From Marsupella aquatica (Eukaryota; Marchantiophyta), in contig OZ316892.1 in assembly GCA_973895155.1 (NCBI GenBank), positions 22,010,001 to 22,074,000 on the forward strand: a DNA stretch of 64,000 nt. The letters are read 5' to 3'. Under the pieces are notes generated by a model. That model saw nothing but the letters and a program-made list of their open reading frames with translations, did not search any database and was not told the origin of the DNA. Below are positions 55,025-64,000 of the stretch, in pieces. The first letter of the stretch is position 1. The number at the start of each line of letters is the position of its first letter. A program made the position numbers and the translations under genes.

Positions 55025-56317
55025 ATCAAAGAAAATGTTCAACATTTCCGAAGAAACCTAGCATTCCACAATGTATTCATTCCTAACACATTCCGTATGT
55101 AGAGTTGTTTCTCTTCTTTGTTGGGCATTGGCAATGCTGCATCACCACAATACACTGCCTTAATTGATACTTGCACCCAAGGACTCTCAATCATGACACA
55201 ATGAAATTTATCCTCTCCTGGTAACCCTATCACTTCACCTCTAGCAACAATTGTAGAGTGATCCACAACGCTTCATACTTCTACAGCATCTCCTTTTGAA
55301 AACTGCCACACACAAAATTGTTAGAACAAATTACTTTCTTGTAATACTGATTTGGGCATATTATCAATTTAAGAACATAAGCCAACTGAAGACAAATTCA
55401 CCTTTGCTGCTGGATTTGGGGAGAGAACTGGTCCTTGTTCACTAGGTGAGTTAGTGATAGGGGTTGATTTCTTGAATCTCTTTGAAGGCCTAGGTGGTGT
55501 AGCCTCTTGTTCCTGAATTTCATTTGACACTATCTGTTTGTCTGTGATATCAATCTCATCACTCTCACCATTACCAATGTTGCTTTGTACAATGCAAGGT
55601 TTCTGGAGTGCTCCCAAATTTGCTTATCCCATACTTGGCTTTGGCTTCTGCCTTGTTAAGGTATCTGATTTCTCTTGCTGTGATACAGGATTCTCCCCTG
55701 AAGAAGCTACCACAAAACCAAACAATGAATGCTTAGAAAACTTCATTCTAAATTGAAAAATAAACTATTGTATATGTAATATGTTTAGAGTATAAGTTTG
55801 TATGTTCTTACCATCACCATCACCTGAGAAAGTAAGAGAACGTTTCTTGCTACTACCTTTAGGCTCAACCGCCACCTTAGTAGCAATTGCATTTGATAAT
55901 TGCATATGGAACTGAGTCTGTTGATTTTGTGCAATGAACGAAGTCATCATAGATGTCAAATTATCCACTTTGAACCGAGCTTTGAACTCAAGCTTGGTTA
56001 AATTCTCCACAGATTGTTCAAGCTTGAGTAATCGAGTTGGTTCCTGAATTGTAGTTTCCCTGGACAGTGGAGTCTACATACACAAACACATCACACAATG
56101 TCAATCATCAATGATAATTTGAACATCATGGATAACTGATAATCAAAATTGAATATATACAGAGATTTTCATTACATATCGCTGATCCATGTGCAGATCC
56201 AGTTCCAACAAAACAACTGCCTCGATGTTCACCACTGCCCATAGATGGACTGATCTGCACTGGGGGGACTGGACTACTAGACACAAGTTTTGATATAACA
56301 GGTGTGGTGCGTCCCAT
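55025..56317 (-). pseudogene. Second ORF of outer CACTA (DUF8039-like end)
   Basis: Pieces on the minus strand: 56317-56155 (MGRTTPVISKLVSSSPVPPV); 56010-55812 (LTKLEFKARFKVDNLTSMMT, QTQFHMQLSNAIA, then KRSLTFSGDGDG with a splice); about 55617-55400 (TPPRPSKRFKKSTPITNSPS, donor GTGAATT); 55304-55025 (STIVARGEVIGLPGEDKFHC, SPWVQVSIKAVYCGDAALPM, stop). The last exon follows the pattern VA.G.V......H........V.V........LP.P that I associate with the C-terminal DUF8039-type domain of En/Spm second ORFs. A TGA lies in frame before VDHST. It would act in regulation or DNA binding of the outer element. Confidence 0.55.
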
Positions 56318-56329
56318 GGCTCCCTAAAC

Positions 56330-57097
56330 CCAAGAAACCCCCCAGCTCAAGCCGATTCCCGCAGGTCTCGTGCTTGGCGAGGCCGTTTCCGCGGCTTAGC
56401 GGCATGGGACGCTGCTAACCTTCTACTACTACTATTAACATTTTACACACATATACTGGACAGATCCTTCATCGGGTCATGAGATACGTAGCCGGCCTAA
56501 TATAGGCCTTCCCCTGTCTTCCCCTCCGTCTTGTTAGGTATGTTTGGATTCCGCCGCCGGAATGATCCCCAATAGGCTTGGTTAAGCCGCTAAGACCTCT
56601 CTCAGCTCGACACATCCAACTCTCACTCCCCTGCTTACTTTCCTTCCTTCTGTTGATGTGGGCACTCTTCACACAAGTTAATGCGACACACAAATAGCAA
56701 AATGACTCATTCTGACTGAGTCATACCATGCACTTGCCATACAAACAGTACATCTCATACACAAGTTCTGCGAACTAAGCCGTGAGGCCAACTCTATTCA
56801 GCTCTTAGGCATGAGGAAACATGAATATACACAAGGGTCACTGTATGACTAACCGAGAGCTTCTCGTACTACTTGATCCCAGCCCGGCTGGTGCAAACTA
56901 AAAACTTGCTAAAGAAGAGGCCCTGAGCTCCCCGCTGCCCAGGTACTTATCCTGGTAGTGGATCCGCCATTCTTTGCATCGTAAGCCTAATCTACTTAAC
57001 AGTAATCTACTTGCCCGAATCTACCTATGTACAGCAAGGCAGGAGCACAAGTGTTGCTCCTACCAGTGGGACCGCAATCCCACTAAGCTAAGTGTCA
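56330..57097 (-). repeat. Candidate 3' LTR of the Ty3 element
   Basis: On the minus strand it begins TGACACTTAGCTTAGTGGG (57097 leftwards), contains a TATA-like GGCCTATATTAGGCC near 56505, and lies directly after the last ORF, where the 3' LTR must be. The matching 5' LTR would be beyond 64000, so neither end can be confirmed. Confidence 0.4.
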
Positions 57098-57213
57098 GGG
57101 CCGCTCCTGGTTCTGATCCTAATCCTAAACGTGGAGATCCGTGCCCGCCCTGCCCACTCACGCCTCCTCCCTCCACGTCCGCCTTCCCTAAAAGGAACGG
57201 CGCCCTTGCACCG

Positions 57214-60200
57214 TCACGACACCGGTGGTGGATCCTCAATGGACGCCCCCAACACTTCCTCCTCAGCCATTGCCGTTGGCCCGCCTACTGACAGATTACC
57301 TGCCCTTGACCGAGTCAACTCTCCATCGGCCTGACTGGGTCCACCTTCGGCTTCAGCCTCGACACCGGCCTCGGCAATACCCACGGCTTCGGCCTCAGCC
57401 ACTCCCACGGCTTCGGCTTCAGCCACTCCCTCGGCTTCGGCCTCCCCTTCCCCTAGGGTAGTTGGATCCTTAGCCGTGACCCTGTCTGGGGTCGGTGCTG
57501 GGTCTACCTCCTTGATCACCACGGCCTGTGAAGTCGTATTACTCCTTGACCCTGGAGGTTTCCACTTCTTCTTCGTTGGTGGCTCGGCAGCTGGTCCCTT
57601 CCCCTTCCCACTTACTTCCGGCACTGGTGCAGTTGACGCGGCTTGTCCTTCGGCAATTACCACCCCTGGTAACTGGTTTGTCCCAACGGGAGATGGACCT
57701 GCTGCAGCTAAGCATTTAAATACTGCGGCTTGTTTCTTCAGCCGCTCTGTTTGGTTGTCGGCCCGCCGCTGTAGGTTCTCCATCTTCCTCGTGATTTCCT
57801 CCAACTCCTCTTGGGTTTCATCCAGGTCCTTACGTGCCCCCTCCAGCTCGTTTTTGGCCTCCTCCTGCTCCCTGTGGGCTTCCTCCAATTCCTTCTTCAA
57901 GGTAGCCCTCTCCTCCTGGGTTGCTCTTAGCTCCTTGTCGAGCTCTGCAATGATGACAGACTCCATCTGGTTCATCTTGGCGTAAGTCTGTTCGAGCATC
58001 TCGTCCTTCTCCCTTAGGTCGGCCTTGAAGCTGGCCGTCAGGGACGCAAGCTCCTGCTGCAGCGCCATAATCCCTTGATAGGATTTCCCTAACTCGACCT
58101 CCTTCTGCTCAAGGGCTCCGCGGATTTTCTCGAGCTCCCCTTTCAACGCCCATTCCTTTCTTTGGGTCTCCGCCATGGCCCGACTGTTGGCTGTTATGTG
58201 GGCCTCCTCTGTATTCTTCAGCTCTTGCTTCCACTTCTCCCTCTCTTTGATCGTGTCGGCCAACTCTTCCTGCGTCTGAGTCAGTTTATCCTTGATATTC
58301 TGATTATCAGCCTGCGCGGCGTCCAACTGCCCCTGCATGATGTTCAGCTCATGTCGTTTAATCCGCAGTTCATCTTGGGCTTTCTTGGCCGCCCTTAGAT
58401 CTTCAATCTCGGCTCCCATCCTCCTAAGCCGCCGAATGACCTCGTCCTTCTTGCTTCTCTCTAAAGCCACCGCTTCTTCTAATTGGTGCTTCTCCAACTG
58501 CTCCCTATGGAAAAAGGGTCCTATCTCCAACTCCTCTCCAAAGATGCCGAGCGCAAGTTCCCCACACATCTCACCATACTCCATGGCTCTATTCTTAGCG
58601 TAGGTGGAGTAAGTAGAAGTGATCGGCATCGCCCATCGTGGCCTCTGCTCCCAAGCCGTCCTGCGGATCTCTTCAATCGTGGCTAGAGGTTTGCTTCCTT
58701 TTTCGGCTAGCCGCCTGATGTCCTCCGGCCAATCTCCTCCTGGTAAATCCTTTTCCTTAGCCAGGGCGGGCTCTTCCTCCTGCTTGATTCGCTCCTGAAA
58801 TTCCTGCACCGTCTGTTTTATGCCGTCGAAGCTCGGGGGAGCAACATCTGGTGGGGGAGACTCAGGGCTACTCTGCTGGTTGGGGTCCCCTCGCACTACC
58901 CTTGGAAGTGTGGGGACAAACCGGCCACAGGTCCTTACTCCTGGAACGTGATGGTCCGACCCATAGCCGGAATTATCATGGCTGCAGTCCTCCACTGCCT
59001 CCTCTACTTCTTGGACGTCCGGCTTCTCCCTCTCCTCTTCGTCGGTAGGAGCTTCAGGCAATTCTGCCTCAGATTCGGAGCTTGAGGTTCCCATGTACAT
59101 TCGAACACCTGGCTTGGATTCCGGCCTGATTCTCTCCTTATCTCCAGCAAAGGGGTTTTCTCTTGTGAGCCGGTGTAGGCCTACCTCTGTAGTAGTGTCC
59201 TGCATTGTTGCCGTTGCCGTTGTTGTTGTTGTTGCCGATGCCGATTTCTTTTCTTTCTCCAGTAGTTTCAGCAGACTCTGCATGCCTGGTTGCTGCATCG
59301 GCAAGTCTTCCTTCCTGGGCCTAAACACCTGCTCGATCGTAGGACTAACAGGTGGTGGAGGCTTCTCAGCCAACGGCCTCGGTGTTGGAGCTTCCTCGGG
59401 TGCCCTTACCTGCAGGGGAAGTACCGGGGCAAAAGTCTGACCTCTGGCATACCGGCACAACAGCGGCATGTGATAGCCAAGCCGCGACACGCTCCCCATG
59501 CCGATTACCTGCTGCTCCTCCTTTAAGATCTTCTTCAATTGGTTGAGGAGGTACCCGTTGTAGTCCCGGCTTGGGTCTGGCCTTTCTGCCAGATAGACCT
59601 GTGCCTTGCCGATCTCTGCCCTCGGCAAGTTACAATGCATGGTCACCCGCAAGAAGTCGATCATCTCTCCTATGTGCGGGTTGGTGCAGGTGTTCCGGAA
59701 GAAGCCATTCTTCGTTGATGGCCCGGGGAACGACCGGAACTCCTTGTCAGGCAAGGTCTTCCTGGTATCAACTTTGGTCTTATTGCCCATCGGCAAGCCA
59801 AACACTTCGGCAATCACCTTGGGAGTAAGATAGAAATCCTTCCCATATATCCTCGTGCAATTAGTCTCGGGTTCCCATGACCCCACGAATTCTAATAGGT
59901 CTGACTCCGGTACCTCCGGCTTCAGCCATGGTAATCTTACAAAGGCCTCCAAGCCGGATCCGGCCATGAAGCCTTGGTACTTCTTGGTCTGCATGGCCGT
60001 AAAGCATGCATCCTCCTCCCGTGCAAAATGTAGTTGCACCTCCACCGGTAGGGTTGCCGCCCAGCCCTTCCAGGTGTCATCCCTGGTTGGAATGGCCTTG
60101 ATGGGATCGACCTCCTCCTCTTCGGCTTCTCCCTGCCTCCTGCTCTGCTGCTCGGCTGGCTTCTTTGGTGCCGCCGACCTCGTTCTTTTTGCCGGGGTGG

Positions 60201-60843
60201 CTTCATCGTTGACGGCTCCCTTCCTCTTCATCTCTGCTGCCGTGGAGGTTTCTCCTAGCACCATTGCCTGGGTCCACCTTTCCGTGCTACCCTTTAATTC
60301 CCAGTGTATGTCGTTGCAGTTCTTGATGGCCTCTCGGATGCCGACGACGCTGTCTTTGCAAAACAGAAGATCGTCGAGTTGATTGGAAGTAGGCGTCCAC
60401 AGGAACTCGTCCTTGATGAGTTCGCCTCCTAAGAAAGCCGTCTTGTGCAGCTCCCACAATCGAGCGAGCTCCTGCCGTTCTCGAGCTGCCCTTTCTGACT
60501 CCTCGTCCTCGTAAGTCTTGATGTACTCAGTTGCCCGTTCGAACAGGCATCCCCAGAAATGTGCCGCTTGATTGACGTTGCTCATACCCTCCTTAGGTCG
60601 ATCGTCGGTATCTACTCTCTCCCCGAGTGCTTGCCTAAGCAGCTGACAGTAGTTGGCCTCCCGTAGTCGTCTGCCTAGTTCGTGCTCGCAAATGAGCCAC
60701 CATCTCCTGCAAGCGCTCCTTACCCCTCTCCTCTGCCGGTCCTTCTTCCCGTTGATCCTTCCTAGCCGCCGACGCTTAACGCGCCCTAACCCTAATCGGG
60801 TTTTCACCCTCAGCCTTACCTCCGGCCTCTGCCCGGGTTCCAT
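57214..60843 (-). CDS. Ty3 post-pol ORF: PMD-like domain plus long coiled coil
   Basis: ATG at 60843 (the frame is open from 60882), about 1209 residues, no internal stop. Parts, counted from 60882: basic start; helical region (HFWGCLFERATEYIKTYEDE); nuclear-signal-like KRTRSAAPKK; globular domain about 285-500 (YQGFMAGSGLEAFVRLPW, FVGSWEPETNCTRIYG, LTPKVIAEVFGLPMGNK); proline-rich linker; acidic patch; coiled coil about 800-1070 (LRRMGAEIEDLRAAKK, EELEEITRKMENLQRRADN); alanine/glutamate repeats (GVAEAEAVG, GIAEAGVEAEAEG). It begins 64 bp after the pol stop, in the position of the extra ORF of Athila/Tat-type Ty3 elements. Env is unlikely: no signal peptide or membrane segment. Function unknown; a particle or nucleic-acid-handling scaffold is inference. 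The long + frames here are antisense shadows. Confidence 0.7.
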   Translation of the reverse strand: MEPGQRPEVRLRVKTRLGLGRVKRRRLGRINGKKDRQRRGVRSACRRWWLICEHELGRRLREANYCQLLRQALGERVDTDDRPKEGMSNVNQAAHFWGCLFERATEYIKTYEDEESERAARERQELARLWELHKTAFLGGELIKDEFLWTPTSNQLDDLLFCKDSVVGIREAIKNCNDIHWELKGSTERWTQAMVLGETSTAAEMKRKGAVNDEATPAKRTRSAAPKKPAEQQSRRQGEAEEEEVDPIKAIPTRDDTWKGWAATLPVEVQLHFAREEDACFTAMQTKKYQGFMAGSGLEAFVRLPWLKPEVPESDLLEFVGSWEPETNCTRIYGKDFYLTPKVIAEVFGLPMGNKTKVDTRKTLPDKEFRSFPGPSTKNGFFRNTCTNPHIGEMIDFLRVTMHCNLPRAEIGKAQVYLAERPDPSRDYNGYLLNQLKKILKEEQQVIGMGSVSRLGYHMPLLCRYARGQTFAPVLPLQVRAPEEAPTPRPLAEKPPPPVSPTIEQVFRPRKEDLPMQQPGMQSLLKLLEKEKKSASATTTTTATATMQDTTTEVGLHRLTRENPFAGDKERIRPESKPGVRMYMGTSSSESEAELPEAPTDEEEREKPDVQEVEEAVEDCSHDNSGYGSDHHVPGVRTCGRFVPTLPRVVRGDPNQQSSPESPPPDVAPPSFDGIKQTVQEFQERIKQEEEPALAKEKDLPGGDWPEDIRRLAEKGSKPLATIEEIRRTAWEQRPRWAMPITSTYSTYAKNRAMEYGEMCGELALGIFGEELEIGPFFHREQLEKHQLEEAVALERSKKDEVIRRLRRMGAEIEDLRAAKKAQDELRIKRHELNIMQGQLDAAQADNQNIKDKLTQTQEELADTIKEREKWKQELKNTEEAHITANSRAMAETQRKEWALKGELEKIRGALEQKEVELGKSYQGIMALQQELASLTASFKADLREKDEMLEQTYAKMNQMESVIIAELDKELRATQEERATLKKELEEAHREQEEAKNELEGARKDLDETQEELEEITRKMENLQRRADNQTERLKKQAAVFKCLAAAGPSPVGTNQLPGVVIAEGQAASTAPVPEVSGKGKGPAAEPPTKKKWKPPGSRSNTTSQAVVIKEVDPAPTPDRVTAKDPTTLGEGEAEAEGVAEAEAVGVAEAEAVGIAEAGVEAEAEGGPSQADGELTRSRAGNLSVGGPTAMAEEEVLGASIEDPPPVS

Positions 60844-60946
60844 GGTTGCCCCTAATTGTTTATATTTTCCTTGTTTTGTCACTATACTAAGGTGTTCCTA
60901 GGATGCCTTCCTGCTTTACCCACTTAACCGGCCGAGTGATTCCTGT

Positions 60947-63900
60947 CTAGGCATCACATAGCTCCCCACTTAATTGTGAAGCGTCCTCGCGAACAACTTC
61001 ATCTTCGTCCATATAGTATTTCTTGAGGCGGTCATAATGGATGCGAACTGGATATACCTCTCCCGTAATATTGGCCAATTGCACGGAGCCATTGGGGAAC
61101 ATCATGGTTACTCTAAAGGGTCCTAACCAGCGAGTGTAAAGCTTTCCTAGAAACCTACTATACCTACTGTCATAAAGTAGCACAAGATCACCGGTATGAA
61201 TACTAACTACTTTTAACCTTTTATCATACTGCTGCTTCATGATATTCTGTCTATATTCTACTCTCTCGGCTGAAATCATTCTCGCTTCCTCTAAAGCTTC
61301 TAACCTATATTCTCGCTCCTTTAGGCTCTCCTCCGCTGAGGCTCTTTCCTCAATTGTAACTTGAAATGTCGGTATCTCAAGTTGCATGGGTACCAGGGCT
61401 TCTTGTCCAAAGGTTAAGAAGAAGGGTGTATGACCGGTAGTGGATTTATAGGCCAGATTGTAAGCAAAAACAGCAGCAAACAATTTATCATCCCAATCGA
61501 GTTTGTTCTGAGCTACTGTCTTGTTCAATATCTTTCCTATGATCCCGTTTGCTCGTTCTGTCAACCCGTTTGCCTTTGGATGGTAGGGAGTAGTAGGCCT
61601 ATGTTTAACTAAATACTGCTCATTTAAACGACTAATTATATCATTCAAAAAATGGGTTCCTCTATCACTAACTAATTCTAGGGGTGCTCCATACCTGGTG
61701 AAGATCTGCTCATACATGAATCTAGCCGTAGTAATTGCATCATCCTTCGTTGTTGGTCTGGCCTCTACCCATTTAGTTGCATAATCCGTAGCCAGGATTA
61801 TGTACTTGTTCCGTCGAGGGTGGGTCAGTGGTTTCAGAGGTCCAATGTAATCAATACCCCACTTCTCGAATGGTGCCAGAGGTAGAATAGGGTGCAGTGG
61901 ATGCCTGGTGGACGCCCTTGGTCCTCCCGCTCGTTGACAAGGATCGCATTGTTTGATAAACTGATAGACATCTTTGTGCAAGGTGGGCCACCAGTAACCG
62001 GCATTTAATATCTTCTTAGATGTGGTTACTGGGGAAAAATGTCCTCCGGCCTCCTCTCCATGCATGGCCCGTAGGACTCGTTTTACCTCTCTCTTTTCCA
62101 AACACCTTTGAATCGTGCCGTTGATTCCATGCTTGTGCAGTATGCCTTTAATGCACTGATACTGTCTGACCTTCCGCACAAAGACTGCGGCTTGCTCTCG
62201 GCTTAATCCTGGCTGTAATCTGGAAGTGCTGAGAAATTGTAAAATCTCAGGGTACCATGTACCAGCTATTTCCACAACGAATAGCTCCTCGTCGGGGAAT
62301 CGATCATCAATGCAATCCGTGGCAGGTTTACCTGTGATCCTTGAAAAGAAGTCGGCATTGGCATGTAACTTTCCCGGCTTGATCCTCAGCTCATAGTCAA
62401 ACTCCTGTAATAGCAAAATCCATCTTGCTACTCTGCCTGTAAGGTCCGGCTTATTGACTAGGTACTTCAAACTTTCATGATCAGTATGAAAGATTACCTT
62501 GTACCCTAGTAAATAATGCCTAAACTTTTTACAAGAATAAATGACTCCTAATGCTTCTCTTTCCGTGGTAGAGTAGTTCCGTTCGGCATCGGCAAGCTGA
62601 CGGCTTGCGAAGTATATGGGATGGTCCCTTCCTTTCTCATCCAACTGACTTAGTATTGAGCCAATACAGAAGCCCGAGACATCTACAAAAACATGAAAAT
62701 CTTTGTTCCAGTCCGGTGCTATCATGACTGGGGCCTCTACTAACATCTGCTTCAATTCTACCACCGCTGTGACTCGTTCGGGTGTGGGTTCGAAGTCTGC
62801 TCCTGCCTTGAGCATATTGGTTAATGGTAAAGCCAGCTTGGCAAAATCCTTGATGAACCGGCGATAGTAACCAATGCATCCCAAGAAGGATCTTACATCC
62901 TTTATGTTCTTAGGTTGCATGATATCTAGCCATACTGCTAGCTTACCTTTGTCAATCTCAATGCCCTTCCTTGATACCTTGTGACCTAGTAGCACCCCCT
63001 CGGTTACTGCAAAAAAACATTTATCTGGGTGTAACTTGAGACCCACCTCTCTACATCTCATGAAGGTTTTCCTGAGGTATTTAGCATGTTTCGATGCCTT
63101 CCCGAATACTGCAAAGTCATCAATGAAGATTTCCATGAACTTTCTCAAGTAATCATGAAAAATGTTCACCATTAATCGTTGGAACATAGCTGGTGCGTTG
63201 CAGAGTCCAAACGACATACGATTGAAGACATAGATCCCCCATTCCGTGATGAAGGCCGTCTTGATTTGGTCTTCCTGCCGAATCCTGATTTGGTTATAAC
63301 CAGAGTATCCATCCATGAATGAATATAGTTCATGACTGGCTACCATGTCTAGTACCATATCAGTAAACGGTAACGGAAAATGGTCTTTTAATGTTGCTTC
63401 ATTCAGCTTCCTGTAATCCTGACAAACCCGGATCTTGGGTTTACCATCGGGTCCAGCTTTCTTGGGAACTATCACAATTGGAGACACCCAGTCTGAATGC
63501 AGGACTGGAGTGATGAATCCAGCTTCCACTAGTTTGTCGATTTCTGTTTTGACCAGCAGGGAATACTTCGGGTTCATCCTTCGAATTGGTTGTCGAAATG
63601 ATTTGGCTCCTAACATGAGATCAATTCGATGTTCCCCTAGTGTTGGATCTACTCCCTTTAGATCTTGGTGACTCCATGCAAACACATCCTGAAATTCAAT
63701 CAATAAGTCACTGATCTCTTTCTCGAGCTCAGGTGCTAGGTTTCTCCCTAAGTTCAGTTCTCTTCCCTCTCCTAAGTCGAGCTTCCGATATTGCCGTGCT
63801 TGGATCATATTAATCTGCTTCTTCAAATTCGGGTCCAGTTCGGCTTCCAGTCTCTCTAATCTCATACCTCCATAAACTGGGATCTCGGCTGGACTAGCCG

Positions 63901-64000
63901 AGTCGGTCCCTTCCTTGGTGTCCATAGATTGTCCCCTTACCGGTCTATTCGGTTTTGAATTAGTGGTCGGCTCCCCTTCCTGCCTTGGCTCTAGATCGTG
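60947..64000 (-). CDS. Ty3/gypsy pol polyprotein (RT-RNase H-integrase), 5' partial
   Basis: The frame is open to the window edge; the first Met inside is at 63925, and numbering starts there. Reverse transcriptase about 105-290 (PIVIVPKKAGPDGKPKIRVC, MSFGLCNAPAMFQRLM, active site FIDD at 267-270 in place of YxDD). RNase H about 405-525 (FHVFVDVSGFCIGSILSQ, IFHTDHESLKYL, HANADFFSR). Integrase zinc finger H622, H629, C660, C663; catalytic core D692 (GIDYIGP), D754 (VSDRGTHF), E790 (GLTERANG). The C-terminus has GPFRVT and PVRIHYDRLKKYY, with no chromodomain. The domain order RT-RH-IN defines Ty3, and lack of a chromodomain plus a downstream ORF fits the Athila/Tat branch. No stop or frameshift, so the element may be young. 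Gag and protease should lie right of 64000. Confidence 0.92.
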   Translation of the reverse strand, partial: HDLEPRQEGEPTTNSKPNRPVRGQSMDTKEGTDSASPAEIPVYGGMRLERLEAELDPNLKKQINMIQARQYRKLDLGEGRELNLGRNLAPELEKEISDLLIEFQDVFAWSHQDLKGVDPTLGEHRIDLMLGAKSFRQPIRRMNPKYSLLVKTEIDKLVEAGFITPVLHSDWVSPIVIVPKKAGPDGKPKIRVCQDYRKLNEATLKDHFPLPFTDMVLDMVASHELYSFMDGYSGYNQIRIRQEDQIKTAFITEWGIYVFNRMSFGLCNAPAMFQRLMVNIFHDYLRKFMEIFIDDFAVFGKASKHAKYLRKTFMRCREVGLKLHPDKCFFAVTEGVLLGHKVSRKGIEIDKGKLAVWLDIMQPKNIKDVRSFLGCIGYYRRFIKDFAKLALPLTNMLKAGADFEPTPERVTAVVELKQMLVEAPVMIAPDWNKDFHVFVDVSGFCIGSILSQLDEKGRDHPIYFASRQLADAERNYSTTEREALGVIYSCKKFRHYLLGYKVIFHTDHESLKYLVNKPDLTGRVARWILLLQEFDYELRIKPGKLHANADFFSRITGKPATDCIDDRFPDEELFVVEIAGTWYPEILQFLSTSRLQPGLSREQAAVFVRKVRQYQCIKGILHKHGINGTIQRCLEKREVKRVLRAMHGEEAGGHFSPVTTSKKILNAGYWWPTLHKDVYQFIKQCDPCQRAGGPRASTRHPLHPILPLAPFEKWGIDYIGPLKPLTHPRRNKYIILATDYATKWVEARPTTKDDAITTARFMYEQIFTRYGAPLELVSDRGTHFLNDIISRLNEQYLVKHRPTTPYHPKANGLTERANGIIGKILNKTVAQNKLDWDDKLFAAVFAYNLAYKSTTGHTPFFLTFGQEALVPMQLEIPTFQVTIEERASAEESLKEREYRLEALEEARMISAERVEYRQNIMKQQYDKRLKVVSIHTGDLVLLYDSRYSRFLGKLYTRWLGPFRVTMMFPNGSVQLANITGEVYPVRIHYDRLKKYYMDEDEVVREDASQLSGELCDA

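Larger units (their letters stand above)
43137..56317 (-). mobile_element. Outer CACTA element, right end not found
   Basis: Left terminus CACTAGTGGAAAATAGTGTC at 43137, with GTCATT/AATGAC motifs just inside. After 193 bp it is interrupted by the inner CACTA (43330-54265). It continues from 54269 with the same GTCAT-type motifs, a 12-bp repeat array and a minus-strand second ORF (55025-56317). The right terminus (expected CCACTAGTG plus a CTG duplication) is not visible before the Ty3 LTR region. It was probably separated by that insertion and lies beyond the window. Confidence 0.6.

Noticed and set aside
57225-60382. Many plus-strand frames, up to 175 codons
   Set aside because: Antisense shadows of the GC-rich 1200-residue minus-strand ORF.
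57214-60843. Envelope protein in the post-pol position
   Set aside because: No signal peptide, membrane segment or cysteine-rich ectodomain; coiled coil and nuclear-signal-like features instead.
1-64000. tRNA or rRNA genes
   Set aside because: By eye I found no convincing tRNA B box with matching arms and no rRNA-like conserved tracts; a covariance-model scan would be decisive.

Overview
The window looks like repeat-rich nuclear DNA of a land plant. Evidence: introns with GT/AG borders, Arabidopsis-type TTTAGGG repeats, Ty3, Copia, CACTA, Helitron-like and MITE-type elements, a plant-style kelch/coiled-coil protein, SNF2 and F-box-like fragments, and a secreted proline-rich protein. A seed-free plant (bryophyte or lycophyte) is my guess only. 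There is no prokaryotic gene organisation, and I saw no rRNA gene or CRISPR array.

Layout. 0.3-3.4 kb: multi-exon kelch-repeat gene on +. 3.4-10.1 kb: mostly gene-free, with one orphan exon (7.2-7.6 kb, -) and a reversed Helitron-like end. 10.1-12.7 kb: decayed second-ORF (TNPA-like) gene of a CACTA-type transposon. 13-15.4 kb: tandem repeats. 15.4-16.6 kb: 3' part of an SNF2 helicase gene, split by a 326-bp inverted-repeat element. 17.1-21.3 kb: a duplicated segment, one copy split by a 2.1-kb Helitron-like insertion. 22.0-24.8 kb: head-to-head inverted duplication of a gene for a secreted proline-rich protein; the left copy is intact and the right one is broken. 24.8-27.6 kb: Copia remnants. 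28.0-31.6 kb: decayed transposase-like gene (DUF7869 type) on -, split by a 202-bp MITE. 32.0-32.8 kb: a longer relative of that MITE. 35.8-39 kb: LTR-like promoter region plus an ORF split by a second copy of the 15.7-kb element. 41.3-43.1 kb: two F-box-like gene fragments. 43.1-56.3 kb: nested CACTA transposons. 56.3-64 kb: Ty3-type LTR retrotransposon on -, running off the right edge.

The most unusual feature is the inner CACTA element (43330-54265, 3-bp target duplication TGT). It carries a TNP2-type transposase and a divergently transcribed TNPA-like gene. Between a zinc-finger-like N-terminal exon and the transposase it also holds a SET-domain (histone-methyltransferase-like) module. 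Its CCGAT-type subterminal motifs recur between the two divergent genes and inside a TNPA-like intron, which suggests self-regulation. This copy has stops and frameshifts, so it is dead, but the architecture deserves a search for intact relatives.

Several insertions are dated by nesting. Three small elements carry exact 8-bp target duplications inside or beside coding frames, and for two the flanking codons rejoin in frame when the element plus one duplication are subtracted.
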